Part shown: one piece after another, positions 55,585 through 64,000 of the stretch
Layout: each line of letters opens with the position of its first letter
Position numbering within the stretch: position 1 is the first letter of the stretch
Origin: Macrolepiota albuminosa
Lineage: Eukaryota; Basidiomycota; Agaricomycetes; Agaricales; Agaricaceae
DNA: 64,000 bases
Direction of reading: 5' to 3'
NCBI GenBank assembly: GCA_027475525.1
Contig: JAMWFC010000108.1
Span: forward strand, 807,811 to 871,810
The notes under the pieces: generated by a model
Database searches by the model: none
What the model was told of the DNA's origin: nothing
Seen by the model: only the letters and a program-made list of their open reading frames with translations
Program-made: the position numbers and the translations under genes

Positions 55585-55849
55585 TGTAAGAGAAATTACT
55601 GGCTTACTCACACAAGACACAGAATCTGCCAAATCGGTAGATTTCTCTGTACGTAGTGTAAGTAAAAAAGTATCTACCCAAATACGAGTAAATACACTAT
55701 AATTTAAAGTACATTAATTAAAGTAAATTAATTAGAGAAATAATTACTACTGTAATTATGTCCTCTAATACGATATGCTTCCCACACCCCTAAGGGTGCG
55801 GATATGGTGGAATAATGAATAGGGACCTCGAAGAGGTCCCCCTGTTACA
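55585..55849 (-). repeat. Gypsy-2 3' LTR
   Basis: 265 bp, TGTAAGAG..CTGTTACA with inverted tips TGTAA/TTACA. Bounded inside by the polypurine tract and outside by KDZ sequence (GGTCCCC). The central part is AT-rich. The matching 5' LTR and the second target-duplication copy lie beyond the window. Confidence 0.82.
55822..55840. promoter_or_regulatory. Hairpin at the start of the Gypsy-2 LTR
   Basis: GGGACCTC-GAA-GAGGTCCC: a perfect 8-bp stem with a 3-nt loop, 9 bp from the U3-side LTR tip. Confidence 0.6.
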
Positions 55850-55861
55850 CGCCCCCCTTTC
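55850..55861 (-). promoter_or_regulatory. Gypsy-2 polypurine tract
   Basis: Minus-strand AAAGGGGGGCG directly next to the 3' LTR, the expected primer site for plus-strand DNA. Confidence 0.72.
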
Positions 55862-55906
55862 AGACCGTTGTACGGTCTGCAACATTCGACTCGTTGACCC
55901 GCGCTA

Positions 55907-58786
55907 TCAGTCCATGGTAGGTGCGATAGGCGATGCAATTGGATCCCGTGGGCTTGACGGGTAGTCCTCCAACTGAGGAGACTGCATACGCTCATCGACC
56001 GATGGCGGCCTTGATGGCAACGCCAAGGCAAGTGGACGACTCGACGCGTCGGGCTCCTGTGCTGGGCCAGCGCTTGCGGTCGGACAACTCGTGGGCAAGG
56101 GCCCATGTTGCTCCTGCCTCTTCCACAGATGATGCACATTGGGGTCTGACCCAATGTAGTAATGCAACCCGTGGTTAGCGTAAAACCGGCGCTGCTCTTC
56201 CTCCTCCTTTGCCAACAGTACCCGAAGACGGTACACGTCCTCGGTGGTTGGTGTTCTCCACCCATCCCAATCCGGTATAGCCGCCGGTACCCCATAACGA
56301 TGCATCCGAACATGACGCTCATTATCAACATGAACGTAGCGTGGCATGGCCGGAGTAGGATGGAAAAATTGGTGTTCGAGGAACACCACTCCATACGTAT
56401 ACGCATGGTCAGCCCACTCCACGGGGATGCGGTTGTGAAGCATCACTCGGAGCACGTCGTCTTCAGTAATGGTGCTCGCGGCCTCGTCCGGGAAGACGGG
56501 CGTCATAATGGACACGATATTCCATGGAGCTGGAACGAACGGTTCGTTGGGATGGGCCGCATTAAAGTCTTGTACCGCCTCGCGGTACAATCCCGGCTTG
56601 GCCAACACTAATGCCATTTGCCGGGCAAACGTCGATCGAGCCTTGCCCTGGGGGGACAAGGACCTAATCAGGGCATGGCCAAAGATGGTCCTCCAGTGCA
56701 TTCGATATGCGGTATCAAATGCGATCCCAGGAATGGCATTTGGCATGCCTGGCCGCCCGAAGTACAGTGCATTCTGGGCCCATTTCTCCAGGTCCAGCGT
56801 CTTCTCAATCTGCTCGAAGCTGACGCCTGCGAGCGTCGTGTTTCGGTGGCTCCCCCACTCCTTCGTGCGCACTATCCCGTCCGGGACAGGTAGGGGCATC
56901 ATCCTCATCACCGCCAATCGCGCCTCAAATGGGGGGTCCACCTGGCTGTAATCACTATGGGTCAAGACCAGCTGCATGGTCTTGTCACGGGCGCTTACGT
57001 CGCAAGCATCGCTCACTCGGCGGAACTCTCGAAACAATTGATAGCCGGCGATCCTGTCGTCGGCTGGCGCGTACCGGTTACGAATTAGTTCCACCAGCTT
57101 GCGTAACTGGAGGGGATTCATGGGGAACCCTCTAGGCACGACCTTACTGAGGGTTCCCTTTGATCCACCATACCCACTCACATGGCTGGACTCGTGGAGG
57201 TAGGCCTGTCGAGCCTCCGACCCCACATATACGGTATTATTCGCGGACGAATAATAAAAGTGTCGATCCAACCCTCCATTGAAGAACGAGTTGAGGCGTT
57301 CCACAGTGTGGTCCGCAAATATTCGAACACCGAGGCTCGGGGGAATAATCCCCGTAGCTTCCTCGGCTCGTCTCTGCTTATTCCGCTCGAACTCAGCCTG
57401 TTCATTCTTCCTCCGTTTGTTCTTCTTCATATTGCGAGCGACCCGCACTCCCCGCTCATGCTTCGACTCCTCCTCGTCCGGAGTGGCCTCATTCGAACTG
57501 ATATAGTTCGCATCCTCGTCTTCACTATCCCCGTGGGGATAGGCTACCGTTGATACTCCTGCAACAACCATTGGTGCACCTGAGGGCACCACATTTTCTG
57601 CCTCGTTCTCCGTTCGAGGATCGGCGTCCAGCCACTTCTCGGGGTAGCTTTCCGCTGGCGGTTCATACTCTACCGGGGGCTGAAACCTCAGCACTCCTCC
57701 CGGCGCTCCTTGTGGCACATCTGCTGCAAACGTCACCGTTTGCACCAAAAATTCATCCACCTGCTTCGCTGCTTTCCTCTTCGGCGCTTGCGTCGAAGAT
57801 ATCGCACTCCTCACCGACCCTTGTCTAGACAACTCCGACGACGTTGACGGACCACTTTCTCTCTCTATCCGCTGCTCCAACGGCAGCACCCCCGTTACTC
57901 GACCTTCACGAGGTCGAGCGCTGTCCTCCGCCCGTGGTCGATCTGCCCGGGTTCTCTTCGGTTCTGACTCCAGGGCAGATTCGGGCGTGGCCGCCCGACG
58001 TTTCAGCGCCTTGTTGAAGGTTGCAATAGTATTATGCTGCCGCTCTTGCAACAGCGCTATCTCGTCTAACAACCCAGTGACCACTACTTGGGCCACTGTA
58101 TCTCGGAGGAACTCGGTCTCAGGCGGCACGCGGTGACCCGCCTGTAATAATCGCCTCCACAACGCCTCTGCGTGTGGCTCATCCCGCCACTGATCTCTTT
58201 CTGTCGCCCGCTCCTTCCCTTTTCCTTTATCCTGGGTTGTCTCCCGCTCGGGAGACCGCTGCCTTGTCTCTCGACGCGACCCTTCCTGTGGGCCTCGTCT
58301 GCTCGACCTCCGATCCTCCTGCGACCTCTCTCGGGGAGATCCCCGAGGTACCTCTCTCTCGTATTGCACCTTACGTCGTCCTTCTCTCGGGGGCGAACTC
58401 TCTCTTCCCGGTCTACTCGCTCTCGCTTCCCCATCAACCTCCATAGGCTGATGACTTCCTCCACTCTGCGCCTGGCCTTGTGCCATTCCTCCCATTTGCT
58501 GCCAAGGCTGCAGCGGCGGCATCATCGCTCCCTGGGGCATCATCATGCCCCAGTTCGATCCTGCCCCCGCCGCCTGCTGACCCATTGGTACCGGCATCGG
58601 CATAAAGAACATGGGCATCTGCCCCTGCCCGTACCCCTGCTGCGCCTGAGGGTACGCAAAAAAACTCCCCATACCCCCTTGCTGCTGCGGCATTTGCTGC
58701 TGTTCTCTCACTTCTCCCCCACCACCAGAGCTCCGCGAGCTCTGGTTATCTCTCGAGTAACGTTGGTCTTGTTGCGACGACGACAT
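55907..58786 (-). CDS. Gypsy-2 ORF3, 959 residues, unknown function
   Basis: A complete ORF on the element's sense strand, 109 nt after pol and just before the 3' LTR. Residues 1-110 are Gln/Met/Gly/Pro-rich; about 120-205 is Arg/Glu/Ser-rich (SPRERSQEDRRSSRRGPQEG) with KGKGKERA; about 210-275 is helical (LLDEIALLQERQHNTIATFN); about 440-480 is strongly basic (MKKNKRRKNEQAEFERNKQR), a likely nuclear or nucleic-acid-binding signal. From about 485 to 880 it looks globular and rich in Trp, His and Tyr (PMNPLQLRKLVELIRNRYAP; IPVEWADHAYTYGVVFLEHQ). The tail is Ser/Pro-rich. I see no signal peptide or membrane segment, so it is not a conventional envelope. Similar proteins recur in Agaricomycete genomes as I recall; function unknown. 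The 109-nt gap contains a GTAAGC, so expression by splicing is possible. Confidence 0.85.
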   Translation of the reverse strand: MSSSQQDQRYSRDNQSSRSSGGGGEVREQQQMPQQQGGMGSFFAYPQAQQGYGQGQMPMFFMPMPVPMGQQAAGAGSNWGMMMPQGAMMPPLQPWQQMGGMAQGQAQSGGSHQPMEVDGEARASRPGRESSPPREGRRKVQYEREVPRGSPRERSQEDRRSSRRGPQEGSRRETRQRSPERETTQDKGKGKERATERDQWRDEPHAEALWRRLLQAGHRVPPETEFLRDTVAQVVVTGLLDEIALLQERQHNTIATFNKALKRRAATPESALESEPKRTRADRPRAEDSARPREGRVTGVLPLEQRIERESGPSTSSELSRQGSVRSAISSTQAPKRKAAKQVDEFLVQTVTFAADVPQGAPGGVLRFQPPVEYEPPAESYPEKWLDADPRTENEAENVVPSGAPMVVAGVSTVAYPHGDSEDEDANYISSNEATPDEEESKHERGVRVARNMKKNKRRKNEQAEFERNKQRRAEEATGIIPPSLGVRIFADHTVERLNSFFNGGLDRHFYYSSANNTVYVGSEARQAYLHESSHVSGYGGSKGTLSKVVPRGFPMNPLQLRKLVELIRNRYAPADDRIAGYQLFREFRRVSDACDVSARDKTMQLVLTHSDYSQVDPPFEARLAVMRMMPLPVPDGIVRTKEWGSHRNTTLAGVSFEQIEKTLDLEKWAQNALYFGRPGMPNAIPGIAFDTAYRMHWRTIFGHALIRSLSPQGKARSTFARQMALVLAKPGLYREAVQDFNAAHPNEPFVPAPWNIVSIMTPVFPDEAASTITEDDVLRVMLHNRIPVEWADHAYTYGVVFLEHQFFHPTPAMPRYVHVDNERHVRMHRYGVPAAIPDWDGWRTPTTEDVYRLRVLLAKEEEEQRRFYANHGLHYYIGSDPNVHHLWKRQEQHGPLPTSCPTASAGPAQEPDASSRPLALALPSRPPSVDERMQSPQLEDYPSSPRDPIASPIAPTMD

Positions 58787-58895
58787 AGCGGTGAGGTGTA
58801 CAAAAAATCCAGGGGCAAGACGAAAATTCCAAGTCAGCCGTACACCGCCTTCGCTTACATCATCACTTCCTCTTTCGGCCGACGATCCGCCACAT

Positions 58896-61800
58896 TCACA
58901 TGGCTCCCCGAGCCCTGTCCTTCCTCGGCAACTGTGCAGGGCGCTTCACGCCATGCAACTCCAAGTACCGATCCAAGGCGGCCAACTTGGCACACTCCCG
59001 ATGCGGCTCCCATGTCGTATCACCCAGGCTCCACCGTACCTCATACTCCAGACCCCCAGCCTCGTTCCACCGATGGCCTACTAGGTCTTCGACAAACCAC
59101 TCCTGCTCATCCTTCGCCCCGAAGTCATAAGCTTCTGGGACCACCCGTCCTGGAAACAATGCATCATCATTCGGCCTGAAGGGTCGAAGCAGTGATACAT
59201 GGAACTTCGGTACAATGCGTCGTGCCTGCAGCGCCGTAGGCAACTCCAGTACATAGTTCGACGTCTTCGGCTCAGCCTGTATGATTTTATACGGACCAAT
59301 ATACTTCGGGCATAGCTTGCTCGCCCTGCCCTTGGGTAGGTTCAAATTCTGCGTTGATAGATATACCAGCGCCCCTACGGCCAGCGATGGCTCCTCCGCT
59401 CGCCTCTTATTCGCGTATTTCGATTGAAACACGCGTGCTTCAATGATCGCATCATGCGCGTTTGCTAAATTCTCCAGGGCAGTCCACGCAAAGTCTTTAA
59501 CTCCCTTATGCACCGCTGTATCGGCGCGCAACTCCTGAAGCATGGAGGGCATGAACCCCCCATTCAACTCGAACGGCGCATACCCTGTCGTCTCCGACAC
59601 ACTAGCGTTTATCGCAAACTCTGTCAGGGGTACTCGGTCTACCCAGTCCCGCTGGTCGGGGTGCACTACCGTGCGCAGTATCTGTGCCACATTACGGTTT
59701 GCTCGCTCCGTCTGTCCATCCGTCTGCGGATGGAACGAAGTTGACATCAGCAGCTTCGCGCCCATCATCGCGTGAAGCTCTCGCCACCACTTCGACGTGA
59801 ACTTTGAATCCCGATCGCTAACGATGGAGCTCGGCAACCCATGCAACCGCACGATTTCCTTCAAGTAAATCCATGAAAGCTCCGAGGCTTTCATTGTGGT
59901 GCACACCGGTATCAAGTGTACCATACTCGTCATCCTGCATATTACTACCCACAAGTAATTGAACCCTTTGGACTCGGGAAACGGGCCAACAAAGTCCATC
60001 CCAATGGAGTCCCACGGCTTCGTGGGCACAGGTAGCGAATGCAGTTTGCCAGCCGGTTTACGGTTGGCCCCTTTCGCCCGTTGGCACAACTCGCAAGTTG
60101 TGCAGAACGCAAATACATCAGCATGCATCTTCGACCACCAATACCAATGTCGCACATATTCTAGCGTTTTCTGTGACCCAAAATGCCCAACCACCCCATG
60201 TGCCTGATTGATCACCTCTGTGATCAATGCACGCTGCCGGGGCAAACACAGAACCTGCTGGCCACTAGCGCTAACAGTGTAAATCAACTCTTGACGCACT
60301 GAAAAACTAGGGTGATCTTCGGGCCGCGTCAACACCTCCGTACACAGCCTATCCTCTGCATACCCCAGTATCACCGCCTTTCGAAATTCAGATCGATGGT
60401 AGTCTCGCGGGGCAGACTTCGTTTCCGCAGGCGCACGTAGTGCGTCTGCCAACCGCATATCCCCGTCGCCCGCATTCGCAGTGTGTCCGCTAGGTCCTAT
60501 CTCGGTCCCAGCGTCTGCGACCTTGAGACGTTCCGCCTCGCTATCGCGGGCCTCCTGCCGCTCTCGCAACCGCTTACTTCGCCAACGCTCTCGAACCTGC
60601 ATGGCTCGAATCTCTACCACGTGGTCCTTAATCTCCCGATACCGTTGATAAGGGATGTCGTCCCCTTCTGGATCAATACGTATATCCGCATTGACATAGT
60701 GATGAGCTTCATGGGCTTCATCTAGTCGGTCACTCTCAAAGTAGCGCGACAAACAGTCCGCTACCTTGTTAAGCTCCCCTTTGACATATGTTATGTCAAA
60801 CTTGTACCGCGACATGTAATCAATCCATCGCCGCTGACGCGGAGATAAGTTCGCCTGGGTTTTGAAGAACTCAAGCGCTTTGTGGTCGGTTATGATATGA
60901 ATATCATACCCCATCAGCTTGTCCTCCCATTTCAGGAGGGCCTCTAATATAGCCAATGTCTCCAACTCATGCACAGCGTAATTCTGCTGCGCATTCGTGA
61001 ACTTCTTTGACATAAACCCGGCCGGGCGGCAAGTTTGCCAGGACTGTCCCTGCCCATACATTGCTCCCACTCCCGTCTTCGATGCATCACAAATGAGCCA
61101 TATTGGTTCATTCCGTCGCGGATCAATGGGACGTATGATCGGCGTGCGATCACATATTCGTTTAATCATGTCCAGACAGCGTTGGTGCAGTGGCCGCCAT
61201 ACAAATGGCGCCCCGTTTTGTGTGATGGCCATCAGCGGCCCCGTGTATGTCGTAACATCCGGCAGAAACGTTGATACGTAGTTTACCAGCCCAACAAACC
61301 GCTGCACATCGTTGTAGTTTCGTGGCGTCCTCCAGTCACGAATCCGATCCAATTTATCCTGGTCAGGATGAATACCTTCATCGTCGATAACATGTCCCAG
61401 GCAGTCCACCCGGTCCGCATACAACTCGCACTTTTTCCACTTCAAGTACAATAGGTTCGAACGTAAGCGCTCGAACACCACACGAAGGTGCTTCTCGTGC
61501 TCCTCAATGGAGTCCGAGTAAATGAAGATGTCATCAAGATATACGTGCATGAATCGTCCGATAACGTCACGAAAAATCGACGTCATCAACCTCTGAAAGG
61601 TTGCTGGGGCATTACAGTCACCTATCTGCATTATATTGCTGACATAGGTGCCGGTAATCGATGAAAACACGGTCTTCCCGACATCACTCTCTCGTATTCG
61701 AACTTGTTCGTATGCGTCCGTCAGATCGATTTTTGACCTGATTTTTGCCCGAGCCACATCTTCACGAATCACTTCCTGATCAGGAAGCGGCGTCACATCC

Positions 61801-62849
61801 TTAATGGTGTTATCGTTGCGCTGGCGTGCGTCCAGTGCCGTGCGCAACGTCCCATCCTTCTTCGGAATGCACAGCAATGGCGCGGCCTGCGACGCAGGTC
61901 TCGCCTCCCACCACCGAGCCTTGAGGTACCGGTTCGTTTTATCCCGCAGCTGTTGCTGTAAGGCCATGGGACACCGCGGTAAATGGTACTTGTACTGTTT
62001 TGTATCATCGACTAGGTTAATCTCATGGTTAACCTCTCGCCACGGAGGCAACTCCTCCTTAGTGCCATTGACCATATCCGCAAACTCATCCTGCCACTGC
62101 CGGCGGAGCTCCGGGATATCCTCTCGGGACAACCCAGTTGCCCTGATCTTGCCTTTGTCCTTGGCTCGTGGCGGCTTGGTTAGCCACTTCCCACCACTGC
62201 CCACTACCTGGGTAGTAGTATATTTCTCCCGTAGAGCTCGCAACCTCTCCTCACTGTCGTCTGGCACCTGTAGACGGGTCGGTCTCTCCTTCCTGACTCG
62301 TCGCGACGAAATCGACGCCCCGTCCACCTGGATCTCCTCCGGAAAGGATATCTCGTCATCCCTCGCCTGTCGATAGACCTCGGTCTGCCGAATCCACGGT
62401 CGACCTTCCCAGGCACACATGGATGCCACCAGCTCGTTCCATTCCCTAGGCATTCGCGGATCGAACGCCCAATCGAACGCTGGTGGTGGTACCGGCCGGT
62501 CCCATAGGGATCGGTGCGATTGTTCGCTATACGCTGCATCATCCTCCCAGTCCCCATTCAATGGTTCCATTGGAGGATCCCCACAAACTAGCTCTTCAAC
62601 CTTTACCTTTGAAGATGTAGGTTGGCATTCCCTTCTGACCACCCGCTCCTGCGGCCGCGTTGGCCGAGTGCAATGCCCATCCTGACCACCCACCGCACCT
62701 GCGGTGAGTTCCTCCCGTTGCACACTCTGATGCTTAGCCCATTCTTCCGTGGACATCAGGATCGCTCCACACTCCTCGGGTAAGCCTCCGATAGGGTTTA
62801 CCTCCTCTGGCTCATCCTCCACGGTAGCCGGTCGCGCCACCGAGCGTAG
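58896..62849 (-). CDS. Gypsy-2 Pol: RT, RNase H, integrase, chromodomain
   Basis: One frame of about 1,317 codons after the TGA at 62,850. RT: IPKKDGTLRTALDARQRNDN, then HVYLDDIFIYSDS with the catalytic Asp pair. RNase H: LICDASKTGVGAMYGQ, with HELETLAILEALLKWE and ITDHKALEFF. Integrase: zinc region H..H..CTTCELC; DDE residues in SIGMDFVGPFPES, IVSDRDSKFTSKW and HPQTDGQTERANR. Then a GPYKII..FHVSLLRPF linker and a C-terminal chromodomain-like segment (FVEDLVGHRWNEAG, YEVRWSLGDTTWEPH). The first apparent start is GTG at 62,838-62,840, but the frame is open back to the TGA, so Pol is probably made by fusion to gag-protease. Confidence 0.93.
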   Translation of the reverse strand, partial: LRSVARPATVEDEPEEVNPIGGLPEECGAILMSTEEWAKHQSVQREELTAGAVGGQDGHCTRPTRPQERVVRRECQPTSSKVKVEELVCGDPPMEPLNGDWEDDAAYSEQSHRSLWDRPVPPPAFDWAFDPRMPREWNELVASMCAWEGRPWIRQTEVYRQARDDEISFPEEIQVDGASISSRRVRKERPTRLQVPDDSEERLRALREKYTTTQVVGSGGKWLTKPPRAKDKGKIRATGLSREDIPELRRQWQDEFADMVNGTKEELPPWREVNHEINLVDDTKQYKYHLPRCPMALQQQLRDKTNRYLKARWWEARPASQAAPLLCIPKKDGTLRTALDARQRNDNTIKDVTPLPDQEVIREDVARAKIRSKIDLTDAYEQVRIRESDVGKTVFSSITGTYVSNIMQIGDCNAPATFQRLMTSIFRDVIGRFMHVYLDDIFIYSDSIEEHEKHLRVVFERLRSNLLYLKWKKCELYADRVDCLGHVIDDEGIHPDQDKLDRIRDWRTPRNYNDVQRFVGLVNYVSTFLPDVTTYTGPLMAITQNGAPFVWRPLHQRCLDMIKRICDRTPIIRPIDPRRNEPIWLICDASKTGVGAMYGQGQSWQTCRPAGFMSKKFTNAQQNYAVHELETLAILEALLKWEDKLMGYDIHIITDHKALEFFKTQANLSPRQRRWIDYMSRYKFDITYVKGELNKVADCLSRYFESDRLDEAHEAHHYVNADIRIDPEGDDIPYQRYREIKDHVVEIRAMQVRERWRSKRLRERQEARDSEAERLKVADAGTEIGPSGHTANAGDGDMRLADALRAPAETKSAPRDYHRSEFRKAVILGYAEDRLCTEVLTRPEDHPSFSVRQELIYTVSASGQQVLCLPRQRALITEVINQAHGVVGHFGSQKTLEYVRHWYWWSKMHADVFAFCTTCELCQRAKGANRKPAGKLHSLPVPTKPWDSIGMDFVGPFPESKGFNYLWVVICRMTSMVHLIPVCTTMKASELSWIYLKEIVRLHGLPSSIVSDRDSKFTSKWWRELHAMMGAKLLMSTSFHPQTDGQTERANRNVAQILRTVVHPDQRDWVDRVPLTEFAINASVSETTGYAPFELNGGFMPSMLQELRADTAVHKGVKDFAWTALENLANAHDAIIEARVFQSKYANKRRAEEPSLAVGALVYLSTQNLNLPKGRASKLCPKYIGPYKIIQAEPKTSNYVLELPTALQARRIVPKFHVSLLRPFRPNDDALFPGRVVPEAYDFGAKDEQEWFVEDLVGHRWNEAGGLEYEVRWSLGDTTWEPHRECAKLAALDRYLELHGVKRPAQLPRKDRARGAM

Positions 62850-64000
62850 TCAGTTGGTGCCCACCGCTCTCTTCCTCTCCGTCGCGCGGTGGCGGCGAAC
62901 TCTCTCCCCAGCTTCCTCCACGGCGACCCGCACTGCTGGAATCTCAGTACCCGCCACAATAACCTTGTTATTGCAGAAGTCAAGTACCACCTGGTGCTTG
63001 CGCATGTACGGCGTCCCTACAATCATGTCGTACCGGTCGAAGTTCGCCACGTCCACGTATTCAACACTTGTTGACCCCGGGACGGTTAGCTCGAGGTTTG
63101 CTCCAAACTGTACTGCAGCGCGACTGCCGACAGTACCAAGTTGCAGAGTTATGGGCCGCTCCAGCTGATGCACCGCCAAGTCATGGACCTGGCAGAACTG
63201 GGGCGTTACTCCAGTGGTTGTACTTCCCGAATCCCACAAAGTCCATGCTTCGTGACCTCCAACCTTGACGTAGGTAGCCAAGCATTCCTTATCCTCACGG
63301 CGCAGTTGCGGCCGGGTCAACTTGCGCGCTGCCTTTCTAAGTTTCACTTTGTGAACCTTTACTCGACCCGCGCCCAGCTGCATGCTTTCCTCATCCTCAG
63401 GAAAGTCCGTTAACGCCATCAAGAACTCTTGTTCTGCGGAACTAGCGTAGAGCTCCGAGTCGTACACATCCACTTCCACATACTCATCCCCATCGATCAT
63501 CACTGTCCCTACCTCGTCATCAACTGGGCCTTCCTCGCCAGACTGGGAGCTCTCCTCCTCCTCCTCCGCGTCTAGCTCCTCATCTGCGTCATTCGCAGAC
63601 TCCTCTGCCTCAGTGTGCGCAGCGCGTACATACGCTCGTGGTTTACCCGCTACTTGCCCCCTTTTTGGGCAAGTACTCGCAAAATGTCCTTTCTCACCGC
63701 ACGCATAGCATGTTACTATGCGTTTTTCACCCGTCCCACCCGGGCCTGTTCCCCGCTCTTTCCGCGGGTCACGATTGGCCTCAGGTTTTGGCGGATGGTG
63801 ACCACGCTCTTCAGCCACAAGTTTTGGCTCAATCGGCTTAGGTCGATGAGGCCTCGACAACGTTCGTCTCAATACGAACCTAGGGTTTCGGTTACGTTCC
63901 ATGTCCGCTTTCCTGACCAGGAACGTGCCGATCATTCGTGACTGGCGTGCCTCCATCGGCCCCGCAGCTTTTACTCGCGAGCTATGCAGATCAAAGTGGC
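62850..64000 (-). CDS. Gypsy-2 Gag-protease, 5' part outside window
   Basis: The frame is open from the window edge to TGA at 62,850-62,852. Visible parts: basic/Pro-rich region (KPIEPKLVAEERGHHPPKPE), CCHC knuckle CYACGEKGHFASTC, an acidic stretch (DEELDAEEEEESSQSGEEGP), then an aspartic protease with WTLWDSGSTTTG and a later strand pair (MIVGTPYMRKHQVVLDFC). The capsid domain should lie beyond 64,000. Pol follows in the same frame after the single TGA. Confidence 0.9.
   Translation of the reverse strand, partial: HFDLHSSRVKAAGPMEARQSRMIGTFLVRKADMERNRNPRFVLRRTLSRPHRPKPIEPKLVAEERGHHPPKPEANRDPRKERGTGPGGTGEKRIVTCYACGEKGHFASTCPKRGQVAGKPRAYVRAAHTEAEESANDADEELDAEEEEESSQSGEEGPVDDEVGTVMIDGDEYVEVDVYDSELYASSAEQEFLMALTDFPEDEESMQLGAGRVKVHKVKLRKAARKLTRPQLRREDKECLATYVKVGGHEAWTLWDSGSTTTGVTPQFCQVHDLAVHQLERPITLQLGTVGSRAAVQFGANLELTVPGSTSVEYVDVANFDRYDMIVGTPYMRKHQVVLDFCNNKVIVAGTEIPAVRVAVEEAGERVRRHRATERKRAVGTN

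Larger units (their letters stand above)
55585..64000 (-). mobile_element. Gypsy-2: chromovirus with ORF3, 5' end outside
   Basis: Minus-strand element inserted into KDZ copy 2. 3' LTR at 55,585-55,849, polypurine tract, ORF3, pol, gag-protease running off the window at 64,000. All long frames are open apart from one TGA between gag-protease and pol, and catalytic residues are intact, so it looks young and perhaps active. No 77-bp duplications occur in it. Confidence 0.9.

Noticed and set aside
58172..59179. Plus-strand ORF of 335 codons over the ORF3/pol boundary of Gypsy-2
   Set aside because: Composition is the complement of low-complexity ORF3 and the chromodomain end; it overlaps two well-supported genes.

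Overview
This window is a repeat-dominated stretch of a filamentous basidiomycete genome, most likely an Agaricomycete. The evidence is the content: KDZ-type DNA transposons with a CxC2 cysteine cluster, chromodomain Ty3/Gypsy elements with extra genes, Ty1/Copia, a Tad1-like LINE, tyrosine-recombinase retroelements, and short GT..AG introns. The species cannot be named from the sequence. No intact ordinary host gene is visible.

Layout. 0-6.6 kb: AT-rich DNA with decayed pieces of basidiomycete multi-copy families (a JmjC-like 2-oxoglutarate oxygenase, a UCH-like protein, unknown exons). 6.6-29.5 kb: a four-level nest on the minus strand. A Copia element (integrase-RT-RNase H at 6.6-8.86 kb, gag-protease at 27.6-29.5 kb) was split by a LINE (8,872-27,598, 12-bp target duplication, poly-A tail). 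The LINE was split by a ~12-kb KDZ-type DNA element with ~1.5-kb inverted terminal repeats (12,543-24,718). A gene of that element was in turn split by a solo LTR (19,776-20,845). 29.6-37.9 kb: decayed, AT-rich retroelements, namely a DIRS-order RT/RNase H/tyrosine-recombinase element with its own solo LTR, and a Gypsy gag fragment. 37,969-50,196: a complete GC-rich Gypsy chromovirus ('Gypsy-1') with two LTRs and target duplication ATGAC. It carries a spliced cysteine-cluster gene on the opposite strand and a solo LTR of another family. 50.2-52.7 kb: AT-rich, featureless. 52.7-55.58 kb: a second, CpG-depleted KDZ copy in the opposite orientation. 55,585-64,000: a second, nearly intact Gypsy chromovirus ('Gypsy-2') with a 959-residue extra ORF between pol and the 3' LTR; its 5' end lies beyond the window.

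How the genes work together. The KDZ element has a transposase (minus) and a divergently transcribed multi-exon companion (plus), a pairing kept in both copies. A third gene encodes a charged, helical protein. In copy 1 the transposase lacks its catalytic core, so the element could move only with help from elsewhere. Both Gypsy elements follow gag-protease-RT-RNase H-integrase-chromodomain order, and both have an extra gene in the same slot (after pol, before the 3' LTR), on opposite strands.

Caution. Eighteen places hold a direct tandem duplication of exactly 77 bp, nearly all perfect, spread over unrelated elements. I read these as untrimmed 77-nt contig overlaps from a k-mer assembler. Because 77 is not a multiple of three, they create false frameshifts in several genes.
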